The notes under the pieces: model-generated
Seen by the model: the letters and a program-made list of their open reading frames with translations, nothing else
What the model was told of the DNA's origin: nothing
The model's database searches: none
Made by a program: the position numbers and the translations under genes
Assembly: GCA_965367295.1 (NCBI GenBank)
Contig: CBDUHN010000010.1
Location: 9,241-73,240 of the forward strand
Direction of reading: 5' to 3'
Origin: JAIVHA01 sp965367295
GTDB taxonomy: Bacteria > Pseudomonadota > Gammaproteobacteria > DSM-19610
Length of the DNA stretch: 64,000 nt
Part shown: positions 35,543 to 44,071 of the stretch, piece by piece
How the letters are laid out: each line of letters opens with the position of its first letter
Numbering within the stretch: position 1 is the first letter of the stretch

Positions 35543-35971
35543 CTAACGCCCCCCGTCGGGCAGGTCTGTGACCAGCCCGACGCTGGCCGCACCGGCTCCC
35601 TGCAACAGCACCATGGCGTTGACCACGTGCTCATACGCCGCGCTACGATCACCCCGCACCATGACAGCAATATCCGGACGGCGACGCAACACCGCCGCGG
35701 TGCGCAGCTGCAGATCGCCGGCACTCACCGGCTCCTCGGGATCACCGCCGATGTTCAGGTACATCGTGCCCTCGGCATCCACCGTCACCACCAGTGGGTC
35801 CACCTGCTCCGGGGCAAGCGGTTTGGCGGAAGCCGTCGGCAGTTCCACCTCCACCCCCTGGTTGAGCAGCGGTGCCGTCACCATGAAGATGACCAGCATC
35901 ACCAGCATGACGTCGATATAGGGCACGACGTTCATCTCGGCGACGGGACGTTTGCGAATTCGATGGCGCAT
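35543..35971 (-). CDS. tolR: Tol-Pal stator subunit TolR
   Basis: A 142-residue ExbD/TolR protein: short cytoplasmic N-terminus, one transmembrane helix (about 16-36) with the conserved aspartate in MNVVPYIDVMLVMLVIFMVT, and a periplasmic domain. With TolQ it uses proton flow to energise TolA. Positioned eight bp before tolA. Confidence 0.97.
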   Translation of the reverse strand: MRHRIRKRPVAEMNVVPYIDVMLVMLVIFMVTAPLLNQGVEVELPTASAKPLAPEQVDPLVVTVDAEGTMYLNIGGDPEEPVSAGDLQLRTAAVLRRRPDIAVMVRGDRSAAYEHVVNAMVLLQGAGAASVGLVTDLPDGGR

Positions 35972-36001
35972 GCGGTCAGCCCTGCTGTTCCCTGCCCGGC
36001 A

Positions 36002-36676
36002 TTACTGGTGTGCCTGACGTTGCAGAATGGTGGCGAATTCCTCCGTGAAGGCCTCATAGTGCGCGATGAGCCGTTCCACCTCGTTGGCGTAGCGGTTATA
36101 GGCCACCACCGCCGGAATGGCGGCGAACAGCCCCATGGCGGTGGCGATCAGCGCCTCGGCAATCCCCGGTGCCACCATGGCCAGTGTCGCCTGCTGTACA
36201 TTGGCCAGGCCGCGAAACGCGTTCATGATGCCCCACACGGTGCCGAACAGACCGACATAGGGGCTGGTGGAGCCCACGGTGGCCAGAAAGGACAGGTGCC
36301 GCTCCAATTCATCCACTTCCCAGGACAGGGACACGCGCATGGCCCGCTGGGCGCCTTCCACCACGTCCATAGGTTCCATGCCCTTCTGGCCTCGCAGCCG
36401 GGCATATTCCTTGAAACCAGCCAGAAACAGGCTTTCCAGGCCACTGGCTTCCTCCTCGCGGCCGGACATGTCCCGAAACAGTTTGGCAAGATCGCCGCCG
36501 GACCAGAAGCGGTCCTCAAAGGCCTTGGCCTCGGCCCGGGCCTCGCGCAGGGAGGCGCGCTTGCGGAAGATGATGGTCCAGGACACCAGCGAGACCAGCA
36601 GCAGCAACAACATTACCAGCTGGACAATCAAACTGGCGTTGGTAATCAGATGGGTAAAGGACAGGTCAGCGGCCAC
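36002..36676 (-). CDS. tolQ: Tol-Pal stator subunit TolQ
   Basis: A 224-residue MotA/TolQ/ExbB membrane protein with three transmembrane segments (about 12-36, 130-155, 165-190) and the conserved GLFGTVWGIMNAF. The start is set at GTG 36676, eight bases after AGGAA; it overlaps the end of ybgC by 11 bases, implying coupled translation. Upstream ATGs in the same frame lie inside ybgC and would give a non-conserved extension. Confidence 0.95.
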   Translation of the reverse strand: MAADLSFTHLITNASLIVQLVMLLLLLVSLVSWTIIFRKRASLREARAEAKAFEDRFWSGGDLAKLFRDMSGREEEASGLESLFLAGFKEYARLRGQKGMEPMDVVEGAQRAMRVSLSWEVDELERHLSFLATVGSTSPYVGLFGTVWGIMNAFRGLANVQQATLAMVAPGIAEALIATAMGLFAAIPAVVAYNRYANEVERLIAHYEAFTEEFATILQRQAHQ

Positions 36677-37079
36677 GGGAAAGTTCCTGGAAAATGAAAT
36701 CGGGGATGGAATGCGGGCGAAGGGTTGCGGCGTCCAGGCAGGCAATACGCACCGATGCGGTGCAGAATACGCGCCCGGGATCGTCGGCATCATAGACCGA
36801 CTGGGAAAACACCAGGCTGGCGCGGCGGCATTCTGCCACTTCCGCGGTCACTAGCAAAGCATCATCCAGTCGCGCGGGTTTGAGAAACTCCGTCTCGGCC
36901 GATCGCACGGCAAACAAAACCCCCTGTTCGCGGCTCAGGGCATGCTGTTCGACGCCCATACTGCGCAGGCGCTCGGTACGTGCCCGCTCCATGAACCGCA
37001 GGTAATTGGCGTAATACACCACGCCGCCGGAATCCGTGTCTTCGTAATACACGCGCACCGGCCATGTAAAAATCGACAC
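36666..37079 (-). CDS. ybgC: Tol-Pal-associated acyl-CoA thioesterase YbgC
   Basis: A 137-residue hot-dog-fold thioesterase. The family signature VYYEDTDSGGVVYYANY contains the catalytic aspartate, and FMERARTERLR follows. The start is uncertain: no ATG fits the conserved N-terminus, so GTG 37079 (VSIFTWPVRV) is chosen by alignment with known YbgC proteins; a longer in-frame ATG start at 37154 is possible. First gene of the tol-pal cluster. Confidence 0.93.
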   Translation of the reverse strand: MSIFTWPVRVYYEDTDSGGVVYYANYLRFMERARTERLRSMGVEQHALSREQGVLFAVRSAETEFLKPARLDDALLVTAEVAECRRASLVFSQSVYDADDPGRVFCTASVRIACLDAATLRPHSIPDFIFQELSRGR

Positions 37080-37164
37080 CTTGCTGTGTATCCCTGTCAA
37101 TGACCGCAAACCTGCGGAAAAATTCCCGAAATATCGGGGGATGGACCGCACCAAGGGCTATAGC

Positions 37165-37431
37165 TTACCGTTGCGCAGGCGGGGCATCCAGCGCTGCTTG
37201 AAATTCCAGGGAATTGAGTTGTCCATCACGGTCATGATCGGCATGCTGGAAAGACCTCCTGCTTGCCACCCGGCCGTCCAGCTCACCTGCGGAAATATAG
37301 CCATCCCGGTTGTAATCCAGAATATCGAAACGCGCCTGGGGAAACCCGTCATCGGATTGCTGAAATAACGGCACGGCCAGGGTCCCAACGGCCAACACCA
37401 GGATCAAATGGAAGCTACGAAGACTGCGCAT
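37165..37431 (-). CDS. Small exported EF-hand protein
   Basis: An 88-residue protein with a signal peptide (LILVLAVGTLAVPLF) and two canonical EF-hand loops, DYNRDGYISAGEL (about 39-51) and DHDRDGQLNSLEF (about 66-78). Both loops keep Asp at positions 1, 3 and 5 (or equivalents) and Glu at 12, so calcium binding is likely. It has no other domain. The gene lies about 85 bp before ybgC and just past the terminator of another EF-hand gene. Specific role unknown; calcium sensing or buffering in the periplasm is inference. Confidence 0.82.
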   Translation of the reverse strand: MRSLRSFHLILVLAVGTLAVPLFQQSDDGFPQARFDILDYNRDGYISAGELDGRVASRRSFQHADHDRDGQLNSLEFQAALDAPPAQR

Positions 37432-37470
37432 GCTGATAAATTCCGTTATCCGTCAGAAAAAGGCTCAAAC

Positions 37471-37496
37471 AAAAAAAAGCGTGGCAAGCGCCACGC
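37471..37496 (-). terminator. Intrinsic terminator of the second EF-hand gene
   Basis: GCGTGGC (37479-37485) pairs with GCCACGC (37490-37496) around a four-base loop; the eight A residues at 37471-37478 form a T tract on the minus strand. It lies 72 bp beyond the EF-hand gene stop at 37569. Confidence 0.92.
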
Positions 37497-37568
37497 AGAA
37501 AATCCCATTGGGATTCAGAAGGTACAAACAACGCACAAACACAGGAGAAGAATTTCACTCGGACGGAA

Positions 37569-37832
37569 TTATTCTCCGCCGACTTGCGGCAGTGCCGCGG
37601 CGAGTTCTGCCGGATTCAGCTGACCATCCCGGTCCCGGTCGGCAGCATCAAAGCCCTGCACCAGTCCCGTAATGGATCGCGCCTCAGCGCGGCTCACCGT
37701 GCCGTTCTGATCGCTGTCGAGCTGCTTGAACACCATGGGATCCCGTGCGGGATCCATACCCCACATACCGGCCCAGGCAGCATTGGCAACGGTCATCAGA
37801 CTCAACGCAGCAATACCAAATGGTTCTTTCAT
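37569..37832 (-). CDS. Small exported EF-hand protein (second)
   Basis: An 87-residue protein starting at ATG 37832 after a perfect AAGGAGGTG. Signal peptide (residues about 1-21, ending AAWAG), then two EF-hands, DSDQNGTVSRAEA and DRDRDGQLNPAEL. It is similar in layout to the gene at 37165 but not identical in sequence, suggesting an old duplication. It has its own terminator, so the two EF-hand genes are separate transcripts. Partner and function unknown. Confidence 0.85.
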   Translation of the reverse strand: MKEPFGIAALSLMTVANAAWAGMWGMDPARDPMVFKQLDSDQNGTVSRAEARSITGLVQGFDAADRDRDGQLNPAELAAALPQVGGE

Positions 37833-38226
37833 CGCACCTCCTTCACGGGACTCCCGCATTGGAAAATAGAAGGCGGTAGTCCCGTGCCGGCCTTGGGCGC
37901 CATTCCGTCGGCTCTCCGTTCGGCGCGGCCCGGGGTACCGCTGGAGGGAATAGAGCAAGGGCTATGCCAGCCGTCAGCTAAGTAATAGTAAACAGTGTAT
38001 TAGCGGGAAAATTGCCATTCAGGCGGCAGCCGAACCGGACCAATCTGTCACTCCCTGGCGACAGACAAAAAGGGGATTGGAAGGGAAATGTAATCCTTGC
38101 AGGAAGTTAGCACGTTGCCATTCGCCGACAGACTTGGAAACAACCGACAGGGGCATTCGCGCAGAACTGACAAGACAGGGTACGCACATCAAATGACGCG
38201 CCGGCAAGGGCCGGGCGGCCGCTACT
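37833..38226. other. Intergenic stretch without a gene
   Basis: About 390 bp between glrR-like and the second EF-hand gene, both on the minus strand. It would hold the EF-hand promoter. No hairpin with a T tract, repeat or coding frame is convincing. Confidence 0.5.
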
Positions 38227-39591
38227 CTAGCCGCGCGCCTCTTTGAACTGCGCAGGCTGCAGGTGGTGTTTGTGCAGCAGTTTGTAGAACTCGGTACGGT
38301 TGCGCTTGGCGATGCGGGCGGCATGGGTCACGTTGCCATTGGTGATCTGCAGCAACTGGGTGAGGTAATCGCGCTCGAACTGGCTGCGGGCATCGGCAAA
38401 GGCCATGATCTCACCGGACTTGTCACGCAGCGCCCGCTGCACCAGGCTGGCGGGGATCAGCGGCGTGGTGGAAAAGGCCACCGCCTGCTCCACCACGTTG
38501 TAGAACTGGCGCACGTTGCCGGGCCAGGGGGCCGCCAGTAGCAGTTCCATGGCCTCCGGCGCAAAACCCTTGATGCGTTTCCGGCCGGTGCTGGAGATCT
38601 GTTCCAGAAAATAACTGGCCAGGAGCGGAATATCTTCGCGCCGCTCCGCCAGGGTCGGCAGTTCCAGCGTCACCACATTGAGGCGATAGTACAGGTCCTC
38701 GCGGAACTCACCCTCTTCCAGGGCCTCGTCGAGATCGCGGTGTGTGGCGGAAATGATCCGCACATCCACCTCCACGGAATGGGTCGAACCCACCGGCCGC
38801 ACCGTGCGCTCCTGCAGGGCACGCAGTAATTTCACCTGAAAACTGAGCGGCATATCGCCGATCTCATCCAGGAACAGCGTGCCGCCATGGGCGGCCTGAA
38901 ACAGCCCCTTGTGCTCACGGTTGGCGCCGGTAAAGGCCCCCCGGGCATGCCCGAACAGCTCGGATTCCATCAGGGATTCGGGGATAGCACTGCAATTCAC
39001 CGCCACAAACGGCCCTTCGCTGCGCGGACTCGCCTTGTGCACCGCCCGCGCCAGCAGTTCCTTGCCGGTACCACTCTGGCCATGAATGAATACGCTGGCA
39101 TCGCTCTCGGCGATCAGCCGCGCCTGCCCCAGCAGGTCTTCCATCACCGGGCTGCGGGTCACAATATCGCGGCGCCACTCGGCATGCAGATCCTGTTGTC
39201 CGCCCAACCGGGTTTCACCACTCACCTTCAGCGCACGATCCACCTGGGTCAACAGCACCTGGCTGTCGAAGGGTTTGGTGAGAAAACTGAACACCCCCTT
39301 GCTGGTGGCATCCACGGCATCGGGAATAGTGCCATGGGCAGTGAGAATCACCACCGGCAGGGCCGGACTGCGGGCATGAATCATGTCAAACAGGGTCATA
39401 CCGTCCATGCCGCCCATGCGCAGGTCGGTAATCACCAAGTGAGGGCGAAACACCGACAGCTGCGCCAGCGCCTGTTCGCCGCCTTCCACCGCCGCCACTT
39501 CATAACCCGCTGCCGACAGACGCATGGACAGCAGCCGCAACAGGCCACGATCGTCATCTACCAATAGAATTCGGTACCTGGAGGCACTCAT
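38227..39591 (-). CDS. glrR: Sigma-54-dependent response regulator, GlrR/QseF-like
   Basis: A 454-residue NtrC-type regulator: receiver domain (about 1-120; acidic pocket Asp12-14, phospho-acceptor Asp56 in VITDLRMGG), AAA+ domain with GQSGTGKE Walker A, the sigma-54 contact loop GAFTGA and Walker B TLFLDEIGDMP, and a C-terminal Fis-type helix-turn-helix (NGNVTHAARIAKRNRTEFYK). It overlaps the lipoprotein gene by four bases in a kinase-lipoprotein-regulator operon. In E. coli GlrR activates sigma-54 promoters including glmY. Confidence 0.95.
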   Translation of the reverse strand: MSASRYRILLVDDDRGLLRLLSMRLSAAGYEVAAVEGGEQALAQLSVFRPHLVITDLRMGGMDGMTLFDMIHARSPALPVVILTAHGTIPDAVDATSKGVFSFLTKPFDSQVLLTQVDRALKVSGETRLGGQQDLHAEWRRDIVTRSPVMEDLLGQARLIAESDASVFIHGQSGTGKELLARAVHKASPRSEGPFVAVNCSAIPESLMESELFGHARGAFTGANREHKGLFQAAHGGTLFLDEIGDMPLSFQVKLLRALQERTVRPVGSTHSVEVDVRIISATHRDLDEALEEGEFREDLYYRLNVVTLELPTLAERREDIPLLASYFLEQISSTGRKRIKGFAPEAMELLLAAPWPGNVRQFYNVVEQAVAFSTTPLIPASLVQRALRDKSGEIMAFADARSQFERDYLTQLLQITNGNVTHAARIAKRNRTEFYKLLHKHHLQPAQFKEARG

Positions 39592-40121
39592 GGCTTCACT
39601 CCCTGCAGCGCCTTCTGGCGCTGTTTGATGCTTTGTTCGATGGAGGTCACTGCCTCCAGCTGGGTTTCCAGTTCCTGAATGCGGCTGTCCCGCTCGGCCA
39701 CGACCTTGCGTTCATCACGCAACTGCCCCAGCGCCCATTGTTTTTCCTGCAACTGCTGCTTCAGCAGTTTGACCAGTACCGCCGCGTCAGCGCCCATGAG
39801 CAAGGGGTCGATTTCGTCCAGCAGTGCCAGCGCCGCCGTATCATTGCGCACCTCCTCGCCCCCCAGGGCGCGTACCAGCGCCAGGCGCAGCCGGGTAACG
39901 GTCGTGGCCTCGTTGCGGTAGGCATGCTGCCGGGCCCGCAGGGCCGCAGCCTGCTCCTCTGCGGGCAGCTGCTGTACCTGGCGCACCTCGTCCAGCCAGT
40001 CCGGCCCACTAATGCGTCCGGACAGTTCTGTCAGTGTTACCGGGGGCCGCGGCTGCCATTGGGCACAGCCCGCCATGGCCAACAACAGGCCGCCGGCCAT
40101 CACCACGCGCAAGCCGATCAT
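39588..40121 (-). CDS. qseG: QseG-like outer-membrane lipoprotein
   Basis: A 177-residue lipoprotein: signal with lipobox AMAGC (Cys19), then mostly helical sequence with a C-terminal coiled coil (about 115-170, EKQWALGQLRDERKVVAERD). In enterobacteria QseG/YfhG binds and controls the kinase GlrK/QseE. The gene sits between glrK and glrR with four-base overlaps on both sides, the same order as in E. coli. Sequence is weakly conserved, so naming relies on context. Confidence 0.82.
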   Translation of the reverse strand: MIGLRVVMAGGLLLAMAGCAQWQPRPPVTLTELSGRISGPDWLDEVRQVQQLPAEEQAAALRARQHAYRNEATTVTRLRLALVRALGGEEVRNDTAALALLDEIDPLLMGADAAVLVKLLKQQLQEKQWALGQLRDERKVVAERDSRIQELETQLEAVTSIEQSIKQRQKALQGVKP

Positions 40122-41563
40122 CCCGTTGCCTTTTCCTTGGGCAGGGTAATGCGCAGACAGGCACCGGGAGCACCACAGTCGACCACTTCGATCCGGCCAC
40201 CATGGGCCTGCACAAATTCCTTGGCGATAGAAAGTCCCAATCCTGTTCCCCTGATATGACTGTTACTGCTGTGTTGCCCTTGATAAAAGGCCTCGAACAC
40301 CCGCTCGCGGTCGGTATCCGGTATCCCTGCGCCGGTATCCATCACCTCAAGCTGCGCGGCAGAACCGGTATCCTCGAGCGCGACAGTTACGGTACCACCC
40401 TCGGGCGCGAATTTCGCCGCGTTGGACAACAGATTATCCACCACGGTACGAATTTTCTCCTCATCCCCCGCCACTTCCACCGCTTCCAGGTGGCACTCCA
40501 GCCGCAGGTGACGGGCCAGCAGGGCCATTTTATGGTCTGCCAGCACCTCTTCCACCAATGGCTTCAGGGCTACGGGACGATACATCATCACCGCACTGCG
40601 TGCTGTAGCCATGCTCACATTCAGCAGATCCTCGATGAGTTTCTGCAGCTGCACGGTGTTTTCCTGCAGGATCTCGGCGATCTCGCGCTGCTGGGCATTG
40701 AGCTTGCCCACCACTTCTTCGCCCAGCAGCCCCGCGCCCTCGCGGATGGCGGTCAGCGGGGTCTTGAGCTCGTGGGAGATATGGCGCAGGAATTTGGTCT
40801 TTTCCGCCTCCAGCTCCTGCAGCCGTACCCGCAGCCACTCCAGCCGTTCACCCAGCTGTTCCAGGTCCCGCGGGCCACGAATGGTCAGCGGCGCCGCCAG
40901 TTCCTCGTTGCCCAGTCGCCGGATGGCATGATCCAGCTGGCGCATGGGGCGTGCGATCAGGGCTGCGAAGATACCGGTCAGCAGCAGCGCCGCCGGCACC
41001 AACGCCACCGCCTGCAGCACCAGTACCCGCTGGGTTTTCTGGGCGGTACTCTGCATGGCTTCCACCTCGCGCTGGATGCCCTTTTGACTCTGGGATAAAA
41101 ACTGCTCCGCCAGCACGGCCAAGGCCGCAAACCGTTCCACATCCACAGTGGTTTTCGGTTCCTGGGCGACCTGATCGGCCAGCTGCCGATACATGGTCCA
41201 CTCCTCCACTTCCAGCTGATCGAGCAGGGTGCGCTGGGGCACGGACAGGGGCAGATCCTGGAGAATCTTCACCGTGCTCTGGAAGATCTCGTGATTTTCC
41301 GCATACACCTCGTACAGCGCCGGTTCGCCCAGCACCTGGTACTGGCGCGCATTGCGCTCCATGGCGGTGATAGCCTCCACCAGTCCCTGACTGTTCTGGG
41401 TCGCCTGTACCGCCTGGTAGACCGCCCGCTGGCTCTGGTTTGCAAGCCGGTCAACGGACAGGGCCGCATTCACCAGTGCCACCATCAACGGTACCGCGAC
41501 CAGACCAAAGCCGATCAGGATCAGACGCAGAATGGATTTGGGTCGGTAGAGTCGCACACGCAT
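40118..41563 (-). CDS. glrK: Sensor histidine kinase, GlrK/QseE-like
   Basis: A 481-residue membrane kinase: transmembrane helices at about 12-32 and 182-204, a helical periplasmic domain between, HAMP (about 205-255), dimerisation box with phospho-accepting His264 (RHISHELKTPLTAI) and a HATPase domain (about 365-475; LSNAAKFAPEGG N box, DTGAGIPD G1 box, GTGLGLSI G2 box). Partner of the GlrR-like regulator. It lies 53 bp downstream of ruvB on the same strand, so read-through from ruvB is possible. Confidence 0.94.
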   Translation of the reverse strand: MRVRLYRPKSILRLILIGFGLVAVPLMVALVNAALSVDRLANQSQRAVYQAVQATQNSQGLVEAITAMERNARQYQVLGEPALYEVYAENHEIFQSTVKILQDLPLSVPQRTLLDQLEVEEWTMYRQLADQVAQEPKTTVDVERFAALAVLAEQFLSQSQKGIQREVEAMQSTAQKTQRVLVLQAVALVPAALLLTGIFAALIARPMRQLDHAIRRLGNEELAAPLTIRGPRDLEQLGERLEWLRVRLQELEAEKTKFLRHISHELKTPLTAIREGAGLLGEEVVGKLNAQQREIAEILQENTVQLQKLIEDLLNVSMATARSAVMMYRPVALKPLVEEVLADHKMALLARHLRLECHLEAVEVAGDEEKIRTVVDNLLSNAAKFAPEGGTVTVALEDTGSAAQLEVMDTGAGIPDTDRERVFEAFYQGQHSSNSHIRGTGLGLSIAKEFVQAHGGRIEVVDCGAPGACLRITLPKEKATG

Positions 41564-41616
41564 GACCGGCGGTGACAGGCATCAGAACCTGGCGAAACTC
41601 CTGTCTTCCACCTGGC

Positions 41617-42675
41617 TCACGCCAGGCCTTCCTCATCCAGCAGGGGCAGGGATTCGCCCTCTCCGGCAGGCCGGGCCGGCGGATTCAGCCCCAGTTGCAG
41701 ATAGGCATTGCGGGTCGCCATGCGGCCACGCGGCGTGCGCATGATGAATCCCTGCTGGATCAGGTAGGGCTCCAGTACATCTTCGATGGTACCGCGCTCC
41801 TCGCCAATGGCCGCCGACAGGTTGTCCACCCCCACCGGTCCACCGCCGAATTTCTCGATAATGGCCCGCAGCAGCTTGCGGTCCTGGGCATCGAAGCCCT
41901 GCTCGTCCACCTCCAGCATATCCATGGCGCGCGCCGCCACCCCGGCATCCAGATGGCCGTTGGCCTTCACCTCGGCATAATCCCGTACCCGGCGCAGCAG
42001 GCGATTGGCGATACGCGGCGTACCACGGGAGCGGCGCGCCAGTTCCAGGGCGCCGGAGGCGTCCATGTCGATACCGAGGATGTGCGCCGAACGCTGCAGG
42101 ATGGAACCCAGATCGGCGGGATTGTAGAACTCCAGCCGCTGCACGATACCGAAACGGTCGCGCAAGGGCGAAGTCAGCAGGCCGGCCCTGGTGGTGGCAC
42201 CCACCAGGGTGAAGGGTGGCAGGTCGAGTTTGATGGAACGGGCCGCAGGCCCCTCACCGATCATGATATCGAGCTGATAGTCCTCCATGGCGGGATAGAG
42301 AATCTCCTCCACCACCGGGCTGAGGCGGTGGATCTCGTCCACGAACAGTACGTCACCGGCCTCCAGGTTGGTCAGCAAGGCGGCCAGATCGCCGGCCTTT
42401 TCCAGCACCGGCCCGGAGGTATGGCGCAGGTTGGCGCCCATTTCATTGGCAATGATGTGTGCCAGGGTGGTCTTGCCGAGGCCCGGCGGGCCGAAGATGA
42501 GCACATGATCCAGGGCATCACCGCGGGCACGTGCCGCCTGGATGAAGATCTCCATCTGCTCGGAAACCTTGGGCTGGCCCACATATTCGGCCAGGGTCTT
42601 GGGCCGGATGGCACGATCCAGTGCCTCGTCCTCCCGGGAGCCTGTGGCGGTTATGAGTCGATCCGGTTCAATCAT
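41617..42675 (-). CDS. ruvB: Holliday junction branch migration ATPase RuvB
   Basis: A 352-residue AAA+ motor that drives RuvA-bound Holliday junctions. Walker A GPPGLGKTTLAHI, Walker B VLFVDEIHRL, arginine-finger region GTPRIANRLLRRVRDYAEV, and a C-terminal winged helix with GVDNLSAAIGEERGTIEDV. ATG 42675 (MIEPDRLI) fits the family start; it lacks an obvious ribosome site. Unusually, ruvB is about 5 kb from ruvA, separated by three unrelated genes, so it must have its own promoter. Confidence 0.98.
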   Translation of the reverse strand: MIEPDRLITATGSREDEALDRAIRPKTLAEYVGQPKVSEQMEIFIQAARARGDALDHVLIFGPPGLGKTTLAHIIANEMGANLRHTSGPVLEKAGDLAALLTNLEAGDVLFVDEIHRLSPVVEEILYPAMEDYQLDIMIGEGPAARSIKLDLPPFTLVGATTRAGLLTSPLRDRFGIVQRLEFYNPADLGSILQRSAHILGIDMDASGALELARRSRGTPRIANRLLRRVRDYAEVKANGHLDAGVAARAMDMLEVDEQGFDAQDRKLLRAIIEKFGGGPVGVDNLSAAIGEERGTIEDVLEPYLIQQGFIMRTPRGRMATRNAYLQLGLNPPARPAGEGESLPLLDEEGLA

Positions 42676-42988
42676 GGGGGCTAGTGTCGAGGGAATGCCG
42701 GAGGGATTCAAGCCCGGCCATCACAGGCAATTCCTGCCAGTCGGCGATAAAGCGCAGGGAACGGACACGACACCTGAGAAAGGAAGCGGATCGCCGGTCC
42801 GGTAACCGGGCACGGCAGCTGCTTTCTGCAAGACACCGAACGGATGCTCGCCAAGAGATTGTAAAAAAATAAAAAACACAACATAAACCGCAAATTAACC
42901 AGATTTCATTAATGCCATTTCCGGCCGATAAACACACTGATAGCGCCGATAATCATGGTTCACATCAGGATGTAATCGCGAGCCCACT
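42676..42988. other. Divergent promoter region between ruvB and the polyamine-binding protein
   Basis: Contains a strongly AT-rich patch (about 42858-42915, with runs of A) unlike the surrounding GC-rich DNA. It probably holds the promoters of ruvB (minus) and the nspS-like gene (plus). No coding frame is supported. Confidence 0.55.
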
Positions 42989-44053
42989 ATGCAGAAGTTG
43001 CTTACCCCCGTAGTACTGGTAACCCTTTCCCTGTTGTCCCTGCTGTCCCTGTCTCCCACGCATGCGGACACCGGAAATCCTCCCCGTGAACTGGTATTCC
43101 TGACCTGGTCCGAATACATGGACCCCGAACTGGTGGCCGAGTTCGAAGCAAAATTCGATGCCAAAGTGCGCTTCGTGTATTTCGAATCCGACGAAACCCG
43201 CACCGATATGCTGATTGAAACCGATGGTCAGGGTTTCGATCTGATTATGGTCAACGAGTACGCCCTGCCCACCTATCAGGCGCGGGGCTGGCTGGCCAAA
43301 CTCGACCTGGAACGCATTCCCAATCACCGCTACATCAACCCACGCTGGCAAAAGGCCGCGGCTGCTCAGGGCATCGGCATCCCCTATTTCTGGGGCACCG
43401 TGGGCATCGCCTACCGGGCGGACCTGGTTGATGCACCGATCACCCGCTGGGCGGATTTCTTTCAGCCTCCCCCTGCCCTGCAGGGCAAGATCGTCATGAT
43501 CAAGAACATGACCGACGTCCTCGGCATGGCGCTCAAGGCCCAGGGCTACTCGGTCAACAGTATCGACCCGAAGGAACTGCAACAGGCCGGGGAACTGCTG
43601 CAAGCACAAAAACCCTACGTCCACACCTATTCCTATATCTCGCTGGGAGCCGAATCGGCGCTGGTTACCGGCGAGGCGGTGGCCGCAATGGTCTACAGTG
43701 GTGACGCCCTGATGGTCGGTGAACATCACCCCGAGATCCGCTATGTGGTCCCCGAGGAAGGCTCCTCCATCTGGGTCGATTTTTTCACGATCGCAGCATC
43801 ATCCAAACAAGCGGCACTGGCGGCGGATTTCATCAATTTCATGAATGAACCCGAGATCGCCGCGCGCCAGGCGGAATATGTGTACTATGCCACCCCCAAC
43901 CAGGCCGCGGAAAAATTCCTGCCAGAGGAATACTTTGCCAACCCGGTGATCTATCCCAGCCGGGAAACGCTGGAGAAATGCGAATTCTATACCCAGTATC
44001 CACCACGCGCCCTGCGCATGCGCAACCTGATCTTCAACCGATTGTTGAATTGA
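42989..44053 (+). CDS. Periplasmic polyamine-binding-type protein (PotD/NspS-like)
   Basis: A 354-residue periplasmic binding protein with a Sec signal (cleavage near THA-DTG). The fold markers LVFLTWSEYMDPELVAEFEA, GIPYFWGTVGIAYRADLV and an ending LIFNRLLN match the spermidine/putrescine receptor family. No ABC permease or ATPase follows. Instead, 18 bp downstream comes a membrane GGDEF-EAL protein. That is the arrangement of Vibrio NspS-MbaA, where NspS-polyamine contacts MbaA and changes cyclic-di-GMP turnover. A sensory rather than uptake role is therefore likely. Ligand (norspermidine, spermidine or other) cannot be told. Confidence 0.88.
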   Translation: MQKLLTPVVLVTLSLLSLLSLSPTHADTGNPPRELVFLTWSEYMDPELVAEFEAKFDAKVRFVYFESDETRTDMLIETDGQGFDLIMVNEYALPTYQARGWLAKLDLERIPNHRYINPRWQKAAAAQGIGIPYFWGTVGIAYRADLVDAPITRWADFFQPPPALQGKIVMIKNMTDVLGMALKAQGYSVNSIDPKELQQAGELLQAQKPYVHTYSYISLGAESALVTGEAVAAMVYSGDALMVGEHHPEIRYVVPEEGSSIWVDFFTIAASSKQAALAADFINFMNEPEIAARQAEYVYYATPNQAAEKFLPEEYFANPVIYPSRETLEKCEFYTQYPPRALRMRNLIFNRLLN

Positions 44054-44071
44054 TACCCGGCCATTCGAATC

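Noticed and set aside
33999..35546. A 515-codon plus-strand frame with Leu/Gly-rich repeats opposite tolA
   Set aside because: The repeats are the complement of TolA's Ala/Lys/Glu coiled coil, not a real membrane protein.
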